Assembly: GCA_024196135.1 (NCBI GenBank) | Contig: JAMQCK010000004.1 | Location: 186,001-250,000 of the forward strand | DNA: 64,000 nucleotides | Reading direction: 5' to 3' | DNA from: Pleurotus ostreatus/Saccharomyces cerevisiae fusant | Lineage: Eukaryota > Opisthokonta | Shown here: positions 32,899-45,019 of the stretch, piece by piece | Position numbering within the stretch: the first letter of the stretch is position 1 | Layout of the letters: every line of letters starts with the position of its first letter | The notes under the pieces: model-generated | Databases searched by the model: none | Told to the model about the DNA's origin: nothing | What the model saw: the letters and a program-made list of their open reading frames with translations, nothing else | Position numbers and translations under genes: made by a program

Positions 32899-34625
32899 AT
32901 GGCGCTCCCTTTCAGGAGAATCTCTAAAAGCGTCACGGTCTGCCAGCACTGCCAACACCTGGCGAGATTCGAAGTCAGCTTGCCCCCCGAGCCGCATGAC
33001 GATCCCAGGCTACACTATGTCGATGTTCCCCCTGCGGAGGAGCTGAAGGAGTGCGTAGAGGAAACTCGAGCGCACCTGGATAGCGTTAGAAGAAGCATCA
33101 AGGATCTGGAGATGTCTCTGCAAGAACTCAGAGCCGTGGAAACTGAACTCCAAGCGCTCCTCCCGCGCCAAACCACATACTTTGCACCTATTCGTCGGGT
33201 TCCTGTCGATATACTCGTGATCATTTTCTCGATAGCTTGCGCAAACGCACCCCGCGACCCCTTCAGACTCGTTGCGCTGGATATCTGGGCCGTTTGCAAG
33301 CTTTGGCGTGGTGCGTTCTAATTCACAGATTCTCCCGGAAGATATTGACCTTGTGTGTAGTTATTATGGAGAATAACCCCCTCATATGGACAAACACGAC
33401 ATTGCCGGCTCTTTGGCATCTTGGCGGCCGTCGTCGCAGGGATAGAATCCTGGCTGGCCTTGATCACTGTCTGCAGGCCATGCAGGGACTGCCGATAGCA
33501 TGTGCCATCGACGCTTCAAGCCCTAGTTCTAGTTATGGTCGCATCACCCATTTCGATCAAGAGAACTTTCAGATGCTGTTCAACCTATTGGCGCGTCACT
33601 CTGACCAGTGGCAACATCTACGCCTTGAGACCCCCTGTCCATCGCGCTCTCTTCTTACCCAGATACTTCGAGACCAATCTTTCTCTTGCCCGTCTACTCT
33701 ACACCTCGATCCCGGCATGTTCGACGAGGCGCTGGGCGAGAATTTACCGCCCCTCGACGCTCCGGCCTTACGCGAGGTTCATCTACAGAACTCGGACTGT
33801 GAGCATTTGATTATACCACCACTCCCATGGTCGAATATCCGGAAGCTCGTAACATCGTCAACCTATGACTATGCCGAAACGGTCCTTTTGTGGTGTGATA
33901 GTCTCGTACACTGGACCCATTGGAACTATCTTCCCCATGGTCGGGCGAGCTCTGGGTTACGCCAATCGATTCCAACGGAAGTAGAGCTGCCTCATCTACA
34001 GAGCATGCACATTATCGGTCTGGATGAACAAAAGGATCTGCGGGAATTGGATTGCATCACAGCACCAGCCTTGAGAAGCCTCAGGGTAGAATGCGACGGG
34101 GGCAGGGGTGCAGTGCGCGGGGACCGGCCATTCCTACCTGCCTTTTTCTCGCGGTCCAAGTGTCCATTGGATACACTTGTGCTCGAGAGAATGCCAGCGG
34201 ACGACCGCGTGCACATGCCATCGCAGTGCGACTTGCGGTCCTTCGGACTCATTTTCCCCTCGGAGCAGCCCATAACAAATGTCGAGCTCGCTGTGCTCTC
34301 GCGGATGTCAAACGATGGAAAGCCTGCAATTTGGCCTCGTCTAGAGAGCCTTCTGATTGGGGGATACGGCCAGTTCAGGGGCGAAGCCCTGGTAGAAGTT
34401 GTTGAGGCCCGACGCTCGGCTGGTTGTCCTCTACGAGCACTACATCTCATTCATGGGTTCATCGACAGGAGTCAGTTCGGAAACTCCGAATTCGAGCGCA
34501 TCGTCGACCAGCTACGTCGATTGGTTCCCGACTTTAAATTAGTCGAAGAGTTCCATAGCCATTTCCAAGCTTGTCGTGCGTACATAATTTCCAAATTTCG
34601 GACTGGGCAGCATATTAACTCGTAA
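32899..34625 (+). CDS. F-box protein with N-terminal coiled coil
   Basis: Exons 32899-33310 and 33361-34625 (50-nt intron) give 558 residues. The first 40 residues contain a CQHCQ pair, followed by a short coiled coil (EETRAHLDSVRRSIKDLEMS) and then an F-box, FAPIRRVPVDILVIIFSIAC, ending AVCKLWRGVIMENNPLIWT. This exact order (Cys pair, coiled coil, F-box, then leucine-rich repeats) is very common in Agaricomycete F-box families. The C-terminal ~400 residues have LRR-like spacing (LPHLQSMHIIGLDEQ, APALRSLRVECDGG). It likely acts as an SCF adaptor with unknown substrate. Confidence 0.85.
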
Positions 34626-34868
34626 CACAGTCGACGAGCATCTGCCGTCTTTTGGAAGATGAGGGCACGAGAGCTACAAAATCATGAAGATGATTACGCG
34701 CTGGTAGTAGTCGTCCAGTATGGATATTTGAGCTTTGTTGGTCCTTTTCCCAAGAAAGCGAACTGTACTGAAAGCAATGCAAAACAAAATGGAAGTTATG
34801 GTAAGGCGTTCTGCCCGCACGGCAGCTTCGTTTTCTGAATGACTATGCGACAAACTGACGGTCGTAGG

Positions 34869-37800
34869 TCAGTCGAACTGCTCTGTTAAGTCATGCCGAA
34901 GACTTACCTCTTGCGCTTCCTCTTCCGAGATCGAAGACGTCCCGCCATGCTCCTCCGCCTCCTTGTCGCTGATAAGACTCAATTCTCGCCCAGCGTCCTT
35001 CACCGCCGCCCAAAATTGATCGACACCATACTCCTCACAAGCCTCCTTCAACTCCTTCATGAACGCATTCCACGCGTCCACCTCGTCCTCCGTTGCGCAC
35101 GTGTGCCGCATTAAGCGCATGCACTCTATCAGCTCGCCCATGCGGTGCAGCGGCACGAAGGGCTTGCGGACGATGTCGCAGATTACGAAGGCGAGGTCCT
35201 CGACGGCCTTGCTGACGACGTCGCCGCGGGCGATGTTCGCTTTGAAGTCGTCGAGGGGGAAGACGGAGCCGACGATGCGGTCGGGTGCGCGGCCGGGGTC
35301 GGCATCTTGGGGTGGGGTGGGGAGCGGGGCTTTGGATTTGGGCTTGCTGACGGGTTTGCTGGGCTCGGCTTCGAGTAGGAGCTCTTCGTCTTCGTCGTCG
35401 TCGGCTTCTCGCCTGTCGGTGGGGACTTCCTTCGCAGGAACTGGCAGAGGTGCAGGCGCAGCGGCTGGAGAGGAGGGTGGATTGGGACCGAGCAGCATCG
35501 GCTCGTCCTCTTCTTCGACTGCATGCGCGTGCTTCGCCTCCTTCGCTTTCGGGATTGTTTTGGGTACTGAGAAGGGACAGTAAGTTGGACCATACGAGCG
35601 CACGGCTGATGCAAAAGGACTGACCTTGCTTGACCTTCAGCTCCCGCTTCGCGGCCTCCAGGGCTTCGCGCGCCTTGCGCAGTACACGGTTCGGCGGGTC
35701 GAAGAAGCGCACGATATCAGGATGTGGTGGCGGCACGGGGTCCTTGTCCAGATTTCGCACGACCGCGCCGTGAAACATCGCCTGCTTCGTGCGATGAAGG
35801 GCGGGGTTGTATGACTCGATCGTGGTGAACCATTGTCCGCGCTTCCTGATATTGAAGGTTAGCATGCCCAATGATGTATCATGTGTGCAAGGACCACGCA
35901 CCCGTCGTCGTCCTTCTCGCCCGCTTCCATCAGGTCCATGGAGTCCACGAAGTCGTCCATGGCCGCGCATTGGGCTTCGGTTGGGATATACGGATGCTCG
36001 GTGACGCGTTCGCCCTTCTTGTTCAGGAGATTCATGAGCGAGGGAAAGGTGTACTTGCGTACGTCGTCGGCGAAGGGCATCTGAAGGAAATAAGGTTAAT
36101 TAGACCCTACATGCCGTGCCGGTTTTTCCTCAAATGCTCACCGGCGCCCACAGCAGACAATCGACGTCGGGGAATTTACACGGCGCCAGGACGCCCATCT
36201 TCGGGTCCGCGCTATCCTTGCTAACCCACCGGCCGATGGCGTAGACCTTCTCCTTGAACATCGCGCGGATGATGGATGAGAGGGCGATTTGTTGCCTTGG
36301 CTGCGCTGGGTCGGCCCAAATATACTGAACCTCGCCCATGACGAGCTCGCGGCGAAACTACATTTATGAAGACCGTCAGCACGTCTTGAGTGAACATGAA
36401 AAAAAGACGGATAGAGCACAGGCTCGCATACGCACATTATCCCGCTTGAAGAACGCACAAAAATCAATCCCCTTCTTCGTGTTCAACTTCGGGAATTGGC
36501 CCTCCGGAGACGGCGCGTACGACGTCCCGTACTTGAACCCGCGCACGAGGCCCTCGCGCTCGACCTCGTCGTAGTAGGTCGCGCGTACCTGAGGGTCCTC
36601 AAGGTCGAGGACTTCTTCGGCGTCGGAGTCATCACCATCCTCATCGTCGGCGTCCATGTTAACATCTTGGGTGTTGGCGTCCCCACCCTTCGCGGCTTTG
36701 GCCTTGCGGATCTCCGCCTTTGACTTGCGCACGTAGTACTTGGTGCGCGTGGCGACGGGCACGTAGACCTGGCCGCGTTGGCGCTTGCCATTGATCCAGA
36801 CGACCTCGGTCTCGGGATCGGACATGTCGATGTCGCTGGAGGAGGAAGCGCGCGGCTGGGTGCCAGATTGACTCTTCTGTGTGCCGGACTTCTTTGGGCT
36901 CTTGTCCTTGCCATTCGCCTTGCCGTTATTCGCGGACACACTCTTCCCCTTGCAATTCGCCGGCGCGTTCTTCCCCCTCGCCGCCTTCGCCAACTCCTCG
37001 TCCGTGTCCTCCTCCGTCTCGCTACCATCCTCCGTCTCACTCCCATCACCTTTTTCCATATTCTCATCTTCAGCCTCACCCCCTTCCCTCTCACCCCCCT
37101 TCACCCTCGGCGCGAACTTCTTCCAAGACTTTGGACGCTGCATAGCCGTGCACTTGGCCGTCCTGACGATGATTTCGAGTGCGGTCTCGGGGCGGTTATC
37201 TGCATCGCCCAGTCTTAGAACGTTGGTCATTAGCACCGACTTAGTCTCCTTGACGTCGGGCGCGGCGGTGTCCTCAAGAGCTTCCTCGCACGTGCCGACG
37301 ACGCCGTGGGTGAGCAGGGAGGTGAATTGAGTCCAGAAATTTTCGTTGGTGGACTAAGGAATTTGAATTAGTTCGTGTGACTTGTGTATAGGCGTCAGGG
37401 GAGTCGGTGGACGTGCGATGCCACATATGTATTATAATTATGTGAGATCGTCGGACTTACCTTGACGTGGGGCTTGTTCTCCTGGTGGTAGCCGTATTCT
37501 TCGGAGTCAAAGTCAACGCCACTGGAAATGCAATGAGTACATGCCAAATGCAATGCAAGCCTGAAAGGCAGAAAGGCACATACACCACTGCCAACCGGAC
37601 CTCCAGCTCATGTATCTTCTGCACGGTCGCTTCCCAGTCCTCGAGTTCCATTGGCGACTCGCCGTCGGTGACGATCGTGATTTTCCGTGTCCAAGTCTTC
37701 TTTGACTGAAGGACTTCGTCCTGCATTTGGACGGCGACGATGAGGGCGTCCATGGCTGGGAGAGCGACGTGAATGATGGGTTCCGTATTAATCATCAAGG

Positions 37801-38324
37801 CTTTCCACTCACGATCACCGATGCTGTCCTCTGACGCGCGCAGCTCGTCCAGCTTAGCTATGGTCGACGAGTTGGGTTGTTCAACAGGTATATACTCGCT
37901 GACGTTCTCGTAGCCGCCTTCGCGCTTGTTGACGGGGTTGTTTGTCTCTAATGCACTGTAAGATTGGTGAAAGCGTTTCTATGCCATTTTGCCTACCGTC
38001 GCAGCCAAAGATGATCACACCGCATTTGTCTGTTTTCCGGCCATTGTATATCTGCAAGACAATAAGAACAAGGGAAGTCAGACGAAACGTTACCTACCAT
38101 CTCTTGAATCTTGAGCTTCACAAACTGCAGGCCCCATTCGAGGTTGGTGATCTCTTTGTGGTATGGTTCATCGTTTGGGTTCTGGCCGGGCAGTTCGATT
38201 TGTCTCTTCTTCCCCATCGACTTTGAGACGTCGATGAGAAACATGGTTACGGTGAACTGTAAAGCATGAGTATAAGTATACCTTTGCCACAAGATGCACT
38301 CACTCCCGCGCGTTCTGCAGGCAT
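34869..38324 (-). CDS. KU80: Ku80 DNA end-binding protein (XRCC5 family)
   Basis: Large subunit partner of Ku70 in the ring that binds broken DNA ends, for non-homologous end joining and telomere protection. The start MPAERAG joins FTVTMFLIDVSKSM, the vWA-like domain start. IYNGRKTDKCGVIIFG-type sequence and KITIVTDGESPMELEDW continue that domain. The beta-barrel includes CAFFKRDN and MGEVQYIWADPAQPRQQIAL. The bridge and arm follow with PSLMNLLNKKGERVTEH and TKQAMFHGAVVRNLD, and the C-terminal helical domain contains FPLDDFKANIARGDVVSKAV and AVEDLAFVICDIVRKPFVPL. The end (RHDLTEQFD) lacks the acidic DNA-PKcs-binding tail of vertebrates, as expected in fungi. Between vWA and barrel (about 36.75-37.12 kb) is an unusual Glu/Asp- then Lys/Ser-rich insert. 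There are many short introns. Confidence 0.93.
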
Positions 38325-38537
38325 GATGTTGGTTGAAGTCAAGACGCGTCGCCGGGGCGCGGGTCCGCGCCACTTTAGGTTGACTCATGTGATCGCGGAG
38401 CACGTGGTCGGCTCGCACGCTTTCTGTCACAATGTGTGACCAAATATTCCCACGTTTCTCTTGCTTTCGCCATTGCCGAACTCAGGCGCGCGCGTCGTTG
38501 AAATCAGGCGCCGGCGTCGTTATCGGTGTCGTCGAGC
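38325..38537. promoter_or_regulatory. Divergent promoter KU80/STH1
   Basis: 213 bp separate the two start codons, so both promoters must share this stretch. It contains the palindrome CACGTG at 38401-38406, a possible bHLH or bZIP site. No TATA box is visible. Confidence 0.55.
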
Positions 38538-41500
38538 ATGTCGACCCCAATGATGCCCAACAACATGGGCGCGCCCATGCAGGGCTCCCCCATGCGGCCA
38601 GACGCACAACTGGCACAATTACTCAGCGTACGTGCAGACTGTAAGGGCGAGAGCTGTGTGCTGACCGGGATATATGCAGCGAATATCGTTACTCCGACAG
38701 AACCCAGCGGAGGCGAAGTTCCCAGGAGAGTTGCAGAAGCTGACCATGATGGCGCAGCAATTCCGTACGTGGCGGCGTTGAGATCGACGACCCGAAAGTT
38801 AACGCCTTGTAGACATGCGCAATGTGGCTATGGCCAACGGACACGCGAATGCGAACGGCACAAATCTGGACCCCGCGCAGCAGGCGGCTCTGAGAGCTAC
38901 GAGTCCCCTCACCTTCAATGAGGATCAAGTGAACGTCCTCAAAGCGCAAGTTCAGGCGTTCAAGTACCTCTCCCGTGGCATGCCCGTCCCGGAACCCATC
39001 CAGGCGGCTATGCGCGTACCACACAACACCCTCAACGATCTCCAGAAGCTCATGACGGGCCAGGACGTCAACACGCGCATCGCCGACAGCGCGGTGAAGG
39101 CGGCCAGGGGAGAGACCGTCGCGCCAGAGGATGCTCCGAAGATGGAGGACCCAGACATCGACCCCGCCAAACTTCCTAAGGGCCCCTTCCTAGAAGAGGA
39201 TGTCAACTCTGGCATTTACCCCTACAACTCCTACCGACACCCTTTCTCCCACCTCCGGCGCCAGAAAGACGCCGACCCGACGATGTTCGAGAGCCGCCTC
39301 CAGCGCCTTCTTGTCCCCACCGTTATGCCCACTGGACTCGACGCACACCAGATCATCGCTGAGCGCGATTCTTTCATAGATGCGCGGATCAACCAGCGAA
39401 TCCGAGAGCTCGAGAACATCCCGGCAACCATCGGCGACGGTGGCCTGGAGGACAACATGGATCTCGACGTGAAGGAGGAAAAGGTCAAGGATGAGCACAC
39501 CGACAAAGACCTCAGCTCCCTTGTCCACCCCGCCCCGAACGCGCACGGCAAGCTGCGCGCGCTCATCGAGCTCAAGTCGCTCAAGCTCATCGACAAGCAG
39601 CGCAGCCTGCGCGCGCTCGTCGCCGAGCGCCTCATCCACGGCGCGATGCTCCCCATCACGCGCACCGACTTCCGCCGCACGCGCAAGCCGACGGTGCGCG
39701 ACGCGCGAAAGACGGAGAAGCTCGAGCGCGACCAGCGCGTCGAGCGGGAGCGCCGCGCGAAGCACAAGCACGTCGCGCAGCTGAACGTGATCTGCACGCA
39801 CGGGCAGGAGGTGCGCAACGCGAACACGGCGGTGCGCGACCGTCTGGGCCGGCTCGCGAAGAGCGTGCTGCACTTCCACACGGTGACGGAGAAGGAGGAG
39901 CAGAAGCGGATCGAGCGCATTTCGAAGGAGCGTTTGAAGGCGCTTAAGGCTGACGATGAGGAGGCGTATATGAAGCTCATTGACACGGCGAAGGATACGC
40001 GTATCACGCACTTGTTGCGGCAGACGGACTCGTACTTGGACTCGCTCGCGCAGGCGGTGAGGGCGCAGCAGAGCGAGGGCGGGAGCATGGTGCCGCTGCC
40101 GACGGAGGCCACCAACGAGGCCACGTTCGGCGCTCAGGTCGATCCGTATGAGAGCACGGAGGACAAGTCGAAGGTTGACTACTACTCGATCGCTCACCGT
40201 ATCCCGGAGAAGATCGCCAAGCAGCCGAGCCTGCTCGTCGGCGGCACGCTCAAGGAGTACCAGCTCAAGGGCTTGCAGTGGATGGTTAGTCTGTACAACA
40301 ACCGCCTGAACGGTATCTTGGCAGACGAGATGGTATGTTTTATCTGGGTATATGCACATATAACCTCCCCTCACCATCTTCCTAGGGTCTCGGTAAAACT
40401 ATCCAGACGATCTCGCTCATCACCTTCCTCATTGAGGTCAAGCGGCAACGCGGGCCGTACCTGGTCATTGTCCCGCTTTCGACGATGACGAACTGGGCGG
40501 GCGAGTTCGCCAAGTGGGCACCCGCGGTCAAGGTCATCTCGTACAAGGGCAACCCCGCGCAGCGTCGTGCTCTGCAGGGCGAGCTTCGCAACTCCAACTT
40601 CCAGGTGCTCTTGACGACGTACGAGTACATCATCAAGGACCGTCCGCACCTGAGCAAGCTGCGCTGGGTGCACATGATCATCGGTAGGCACCTTTGCTTC
40701 TTATCGACGGGATTTATGGACTGACCGGCTGCTACAGATGAGGGTCATCGCATGAAGAACACCCAGAGCAAGCTTTCGCAGACGCTTACCACTTACTACC
40801 GCTCCAACTACCGCCTCATCCTCACGGGTACCCCCCTCCAGAACAACCTTCCGGAGTTGTGGTCCCTCCTCAACTTCGTCCTGCCCAAGGTCTTCAACTC
40901 CGTCAAGAGCTTCGACGAGTGGTTCAACACACCCTTCGCGAACGCCGGCACGGGCGACAAGATCGAGCTGAACGAAGAAGAGGCCCTGCTCATCATCCGG
41001 CGCCTGCACAAGGTGCTCCGTCCCTTCTTGCTCCGTCGCCTGAAGAAGGATGTGGAGAGCGAGCTGCCGGACAAGCAGGAAAAGGTGATCAAGGTCCGGA
41101 TGAGCGCGCTGCAGAGCCAGCTGTACAAACAGATGAAGAAGTACAAGATGATCGCGAACGGGAAGGGGAAGGGGTGAGTGCATTTTGGGCCAGCGGCGTT
41201 CATTGACAGGGGCAACTGATGTTTATGAAGGCAAAGCACGGGCGGAGTGAAGGGCTTGAGCAATGAGCTGATGCAGCTGCGGAAGATTTGCCAGCATCCG
41301 TTCCTCTTCGATGAGGTGGAGGATGTGGTGAACACAACGCAGCTTATCGACGAGAAGATCATTCGCTCGTCGGGCAAGGTCGAATTGCTCAGTCGGATTT
41401 TGCCCAAGCTCTTTGCGACAGACCATCGAGTGAGTTGTTTGTTTACTATATACATGCATCACGCTAACTGTCGCACAGGTCCTTATCTTCTTCCAAATGA

Positions 41501-43248
41501 CCAAAGTCATGGACATCATGGAGGACTTTTTGAAGATGATGGGCTGGAAGTACTTGCGCCTGGACGGTGGTACGAAGACGGAGGAGCGTGCCTCCTACGT
41601 GCAGCTGTTCAACGCCAAGGACTCGGACATCCGCGTCTTCATCCTCTCCACTCGCGCTGGTGGTCTCGGTCTGAACTTGCAGACTGCCGACACCGTCATC
41701 ATGTATGTCCCTATTTGCCTGTTTTGACACGTTCTGACCTTCGTTCGCAGTTTCGACTCCGACTGGAATCCCCACGCCGATTTGCAAGCTCAGGATCGTG
41801 CGCATCGTATCGGTCAGACGAAGGCCGTGCTCATCCTTCGGTTCATCACGGAGAAGAGTGTGGAGGAGGCTATGTATCAGCGTGCGCGGTACAAGCTCGA
41901 TATCGATGGCAAGGTCATCCAGGCTGGTCGCTTCGACAACAAGTCCAGTCAGGAAGAGCAAGAAGAGTTCTTGGTACGTGTACAATGATCAATATCGTAA
42001 CCTGTCACTCACATATGATCAGCGCGCCATTCTCGAAGCCGACCAAGAGGAGGAGAGCGAAGAATCGGGCGACATGAACGACGAGGAACTCAACATGCTT
42101 CTGGCCCGTGACGACAGCGAGCGCGAGGTCTTCCAGAGGATCGACGCTCAGCGCGAGCGCGAAGCCGAGGAGATGTGGCGCGCCGCGGGCAACCGGGGTA
42201 AGCCCCCTCCGCCGCTCATGCAGCTCGAGGAGTTGCCGGAGTGCTACCAGAAGGAGGAGCCGTTCGTTCCGGACGAGTTGGAAGAGGTGGCGGAGGGCCG
42301 TGGCACGCGCAAGCGGAATGTCGTGAGCTACAACGACGGCCTGTCGGACGACGCGTGGGCGATGGCGTTGGAGGAAGGCGAAGACCTCGAAGAGTTGTCC
42401 GAGCGGAATCGCAAGCGACGCACTGTCGACCGCCTGCGTGACGACTCTCTGCGCGGGACTCCTCTTTCCGACACCGAAAGTCGCGACGGGCGCAGCAACA
42501 GGCGCAAAGGCAAGGGTCGCATGGCCGCGCCTGATTTCGGTGGCAGCGAGATTGGTTCGAAGCGCAAGCGCGGCGGCGGCAAGTCGACTTCCGTCACGCC
42601 GTCGATCGATGGATACGAGGATGAGACGCCGAGCAAGCCTAGCAAGCGGCGCAAGGTGCCGGACGTCAGCCCCGAGGTGCGCGAGCGCATGAAGAAGGCG
42701 TTCAACGAGTGCTATCAGGCCGTCTGTGCCGTGGAAGACACGAGTGATCCAAAGACGCCTCATCGCAAGCGCTGTGAGCTTTTCAGAGAAGTTCCGAGCC
42801 GAAGTGTTCGTTTCTTTGTATACTGAAGCACCTACTACTGCTGACGCTCGTTGCTCGCCAGGTATACCCCGGATATCGCACGGTCATCAAGCAGCCCATC
42901 GCGCTCTCGCACCTGCGCAAACGTGCTCAGAGCAACTACTACAAGGACGTGCAGGCGTACCGCGCGGACTGGAAGTTGATGTTCCGGAATGCGTACACGT
43001 TCAACGAGGAGAACTCGTGGGTGTGGTTGGATGCGAAGGAGCTGGAGCGCGTGTTTGACGAGACGTACGACCGCGTGATCGCAGGCTCCGGGCTGCCTGG
43101 GGCGGGGCCGCCTGCGGAGGGTGGGAGCGCGTACGACTCGGCGTTGACGCCCATGGACGAGGATGACAGGCCGCTGCCACCGAGGCGGACGGGCTCGAAG
43201 CGGCAGCAGGTCGTGAGCGATGATGAGTACAATTCGGAGGAGGAGTAG
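38538..43248 (+). CDS. STH1: SWI/SNF-RSC chromatin remodelling ATPase (STH1/SNF2 type)
   Basis: Catalytic ATPase that slides or evicts nucleosomes. About ten exons encode roughly 1,400 residues, nearer to Sth1 than to the longer Snf2. The order is an N-terminal region starting [11 protein letters not shown], an HSA segment ([19 protein letters not shown]), then the ATPase core: [38 protein letters not shown] (Walker A, intron between DEM and GLGKT), [10 protein letters not shown] (DEAH-like box, intron within it), [37 protein letters not shown] and [10 protein letters not shown] SnAC-like acidic region and basic KRKRGGGKS follow, then a C-terminal bromodomain ([33 protein letters not shown]) that reads acetyl-lysine. 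The last intron uses an unusual GTTCGT donor. It is Sth1 rather than Snf2 by length only, so this paralog call is tentative. Confidence 0.95.
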
Positions 43249-45019
43249 GGGGTGTGCTGTGTACTTATCTCGCTGTTTTGCTGCCTTTGCTATGTACACG
43301 TTGCGCTGTCTTTAGATCGAGTCGTTTAGGACGTTCTGTATTGTACCCGTTTTTCGTCTTTCTGGGAGGCTTGCTCTAGATTGGACTCCAAGGTGGGAAA
43401 GAGCCCTTTCTGCTGGGATCAATGAGAATTGGAGAACGCAACTGGACGCCGCGCCACAATCGTTTGTGGCGCCGGCAGTATCTCCATTAGGAAGCCTTTG
43501 TGGCCATGATGCCAAGCTTTTGATGCAATCTCCCACGCATGGGTTCTTCATTTCCTTGTTCTCTACCACGACAGCCGCCACTACGCCCAGCACCTATGTT
43601 GCTATCCAGGGTAAATCTCTCCTTACGTTGTCACTCGCGAGCGGCTTGCACCTCTCAGTGGCCTCAATTGCTGATCCGATCGCATGCAAACACACCCTCG
43701 GAACTCAACCAACTGAATGCTTTCTCTGGCGATAACGACGCCTACTGTCCTTCCAGACAACGCTACCAATCTGTACACCTTCTGGCGCGCTGCTCTTATC
43801 AGGTCACTCTGTCAGCATGCCGCTCTGCATCGGGTCGCTCTCTTGACATGCCGCTCTATGTCGTTGCACTCCAGCCTATAGGATGGTTCGAGAAGCCATG
43901 CACCCAAAAGAAGTCCAACGCCTCATTGCGATGCGTCTGCTCTCGACGTGCTTCTGGGCAATGGGCATGCGGGGTGCAGTGCGCCTGTTACTCGTACGAC
44001 TTCGCTCGCTCCCGTCATCTCGGTCTTCTCTAATGTCCGTCGTCAAATTCTCTATGTCTGCCCACACTTCGCCGCGCAACACGGACGATTGCGACGCCCG
44101 AATGATGTATCGCAGCGTCTGAATTCAGAAGATGTATTCGGCGATTATGTCTCGGAGGGCCGACTGTCGGCAGCCCACCTTAGTAGACCTCATGGTTCAA
44201 TCGTCTTCGGCTTCGACTTTCGCTCGGTACTCTGATGCTAGGTACTGTTGGCGCTCAACACACTGACTCAAAAACGGCATAGCGTGTCTCAATGATATCT
44301 AGCGTAACGGCCTCGGGCACTTCGGATGATTCATGGCATTCTACCTGGGCATGCTGGATGCTCTGCGCGCTGGCGTGTGTTTCACGGCGATACTCATGAG
44401 CACGTTCTCGCTTATGACCCTCGGGGTGGTTGTCGAGGTACGCGAACTGGGTAAAGGTTAGCGAGCTCGTAAGAAGTTGGCACCATCAAGTCCTTTTTCC
44501 TTTATGGCCTTCAGGTCACGGGTGCTCGTGTTATTGGCCGTGAATTGATCCTGGAGTCTGCCCATATATACGGATGGATTCCGATTCAATAGAGAAGTCG
44601 AAGTTGGTAGAAGGGCAACATGTGTATGAAGACTGAGTATCAAGTAGTCGTGGGAAATTTGACTTCTCTGTTCTTGTTAGTGAGGAGGACAAGCGCAGGA
44701 CCTGTTTCTTACCACCACCTTCCGATATTTCTTCTTCGTTCCCCTTCCCCATCCTGCGCCGCGCGTGCTCTATCCCTCGGGCTATAGCTCGAAGCTCTAG
44801 CGCCCAGCGCTTAGCGCGTCAGGAAGGTGCGTAAGCCGGAACACGTAGCTGCGCGGCGGCCGGTTAACGGTTACCCCCAGTCGAATTGGCGCCAGACCCC
44901 GCAACCGTGTCGTCTTTGACCTCCCCTTGACCGCCACCATCGTATATTCCTCTTCCCATTTGCGTCGGGAATGATCTTTGCCCCTCCTTGCTTCAAACGC
45001 CCATGATCTGAAGTCAGAC
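43249..45019. other. 1.8 kb gene-poor stretch
   Basis: No confident gene. The only notable piece is an exon-like plus-strand segment at 44333-44437 that would encode about 35 mostly hydrophobic residues (MAFYLGMLDALRAGVCFTAI...) ending at a GTACGC donor. No partner exons could be found, so it may be a membrane-protein remnant or chance. The last ~200 bp precede the C2-domain gene. Confidence 0.4.

Noticed and set aside
39190..40377. 395-codon minus-strand frame over the STH1 HSA and ATPase exon
   Set aside because: The plus strand encodes unmistakable remodeller sequence here; the antisense frame has no motif.
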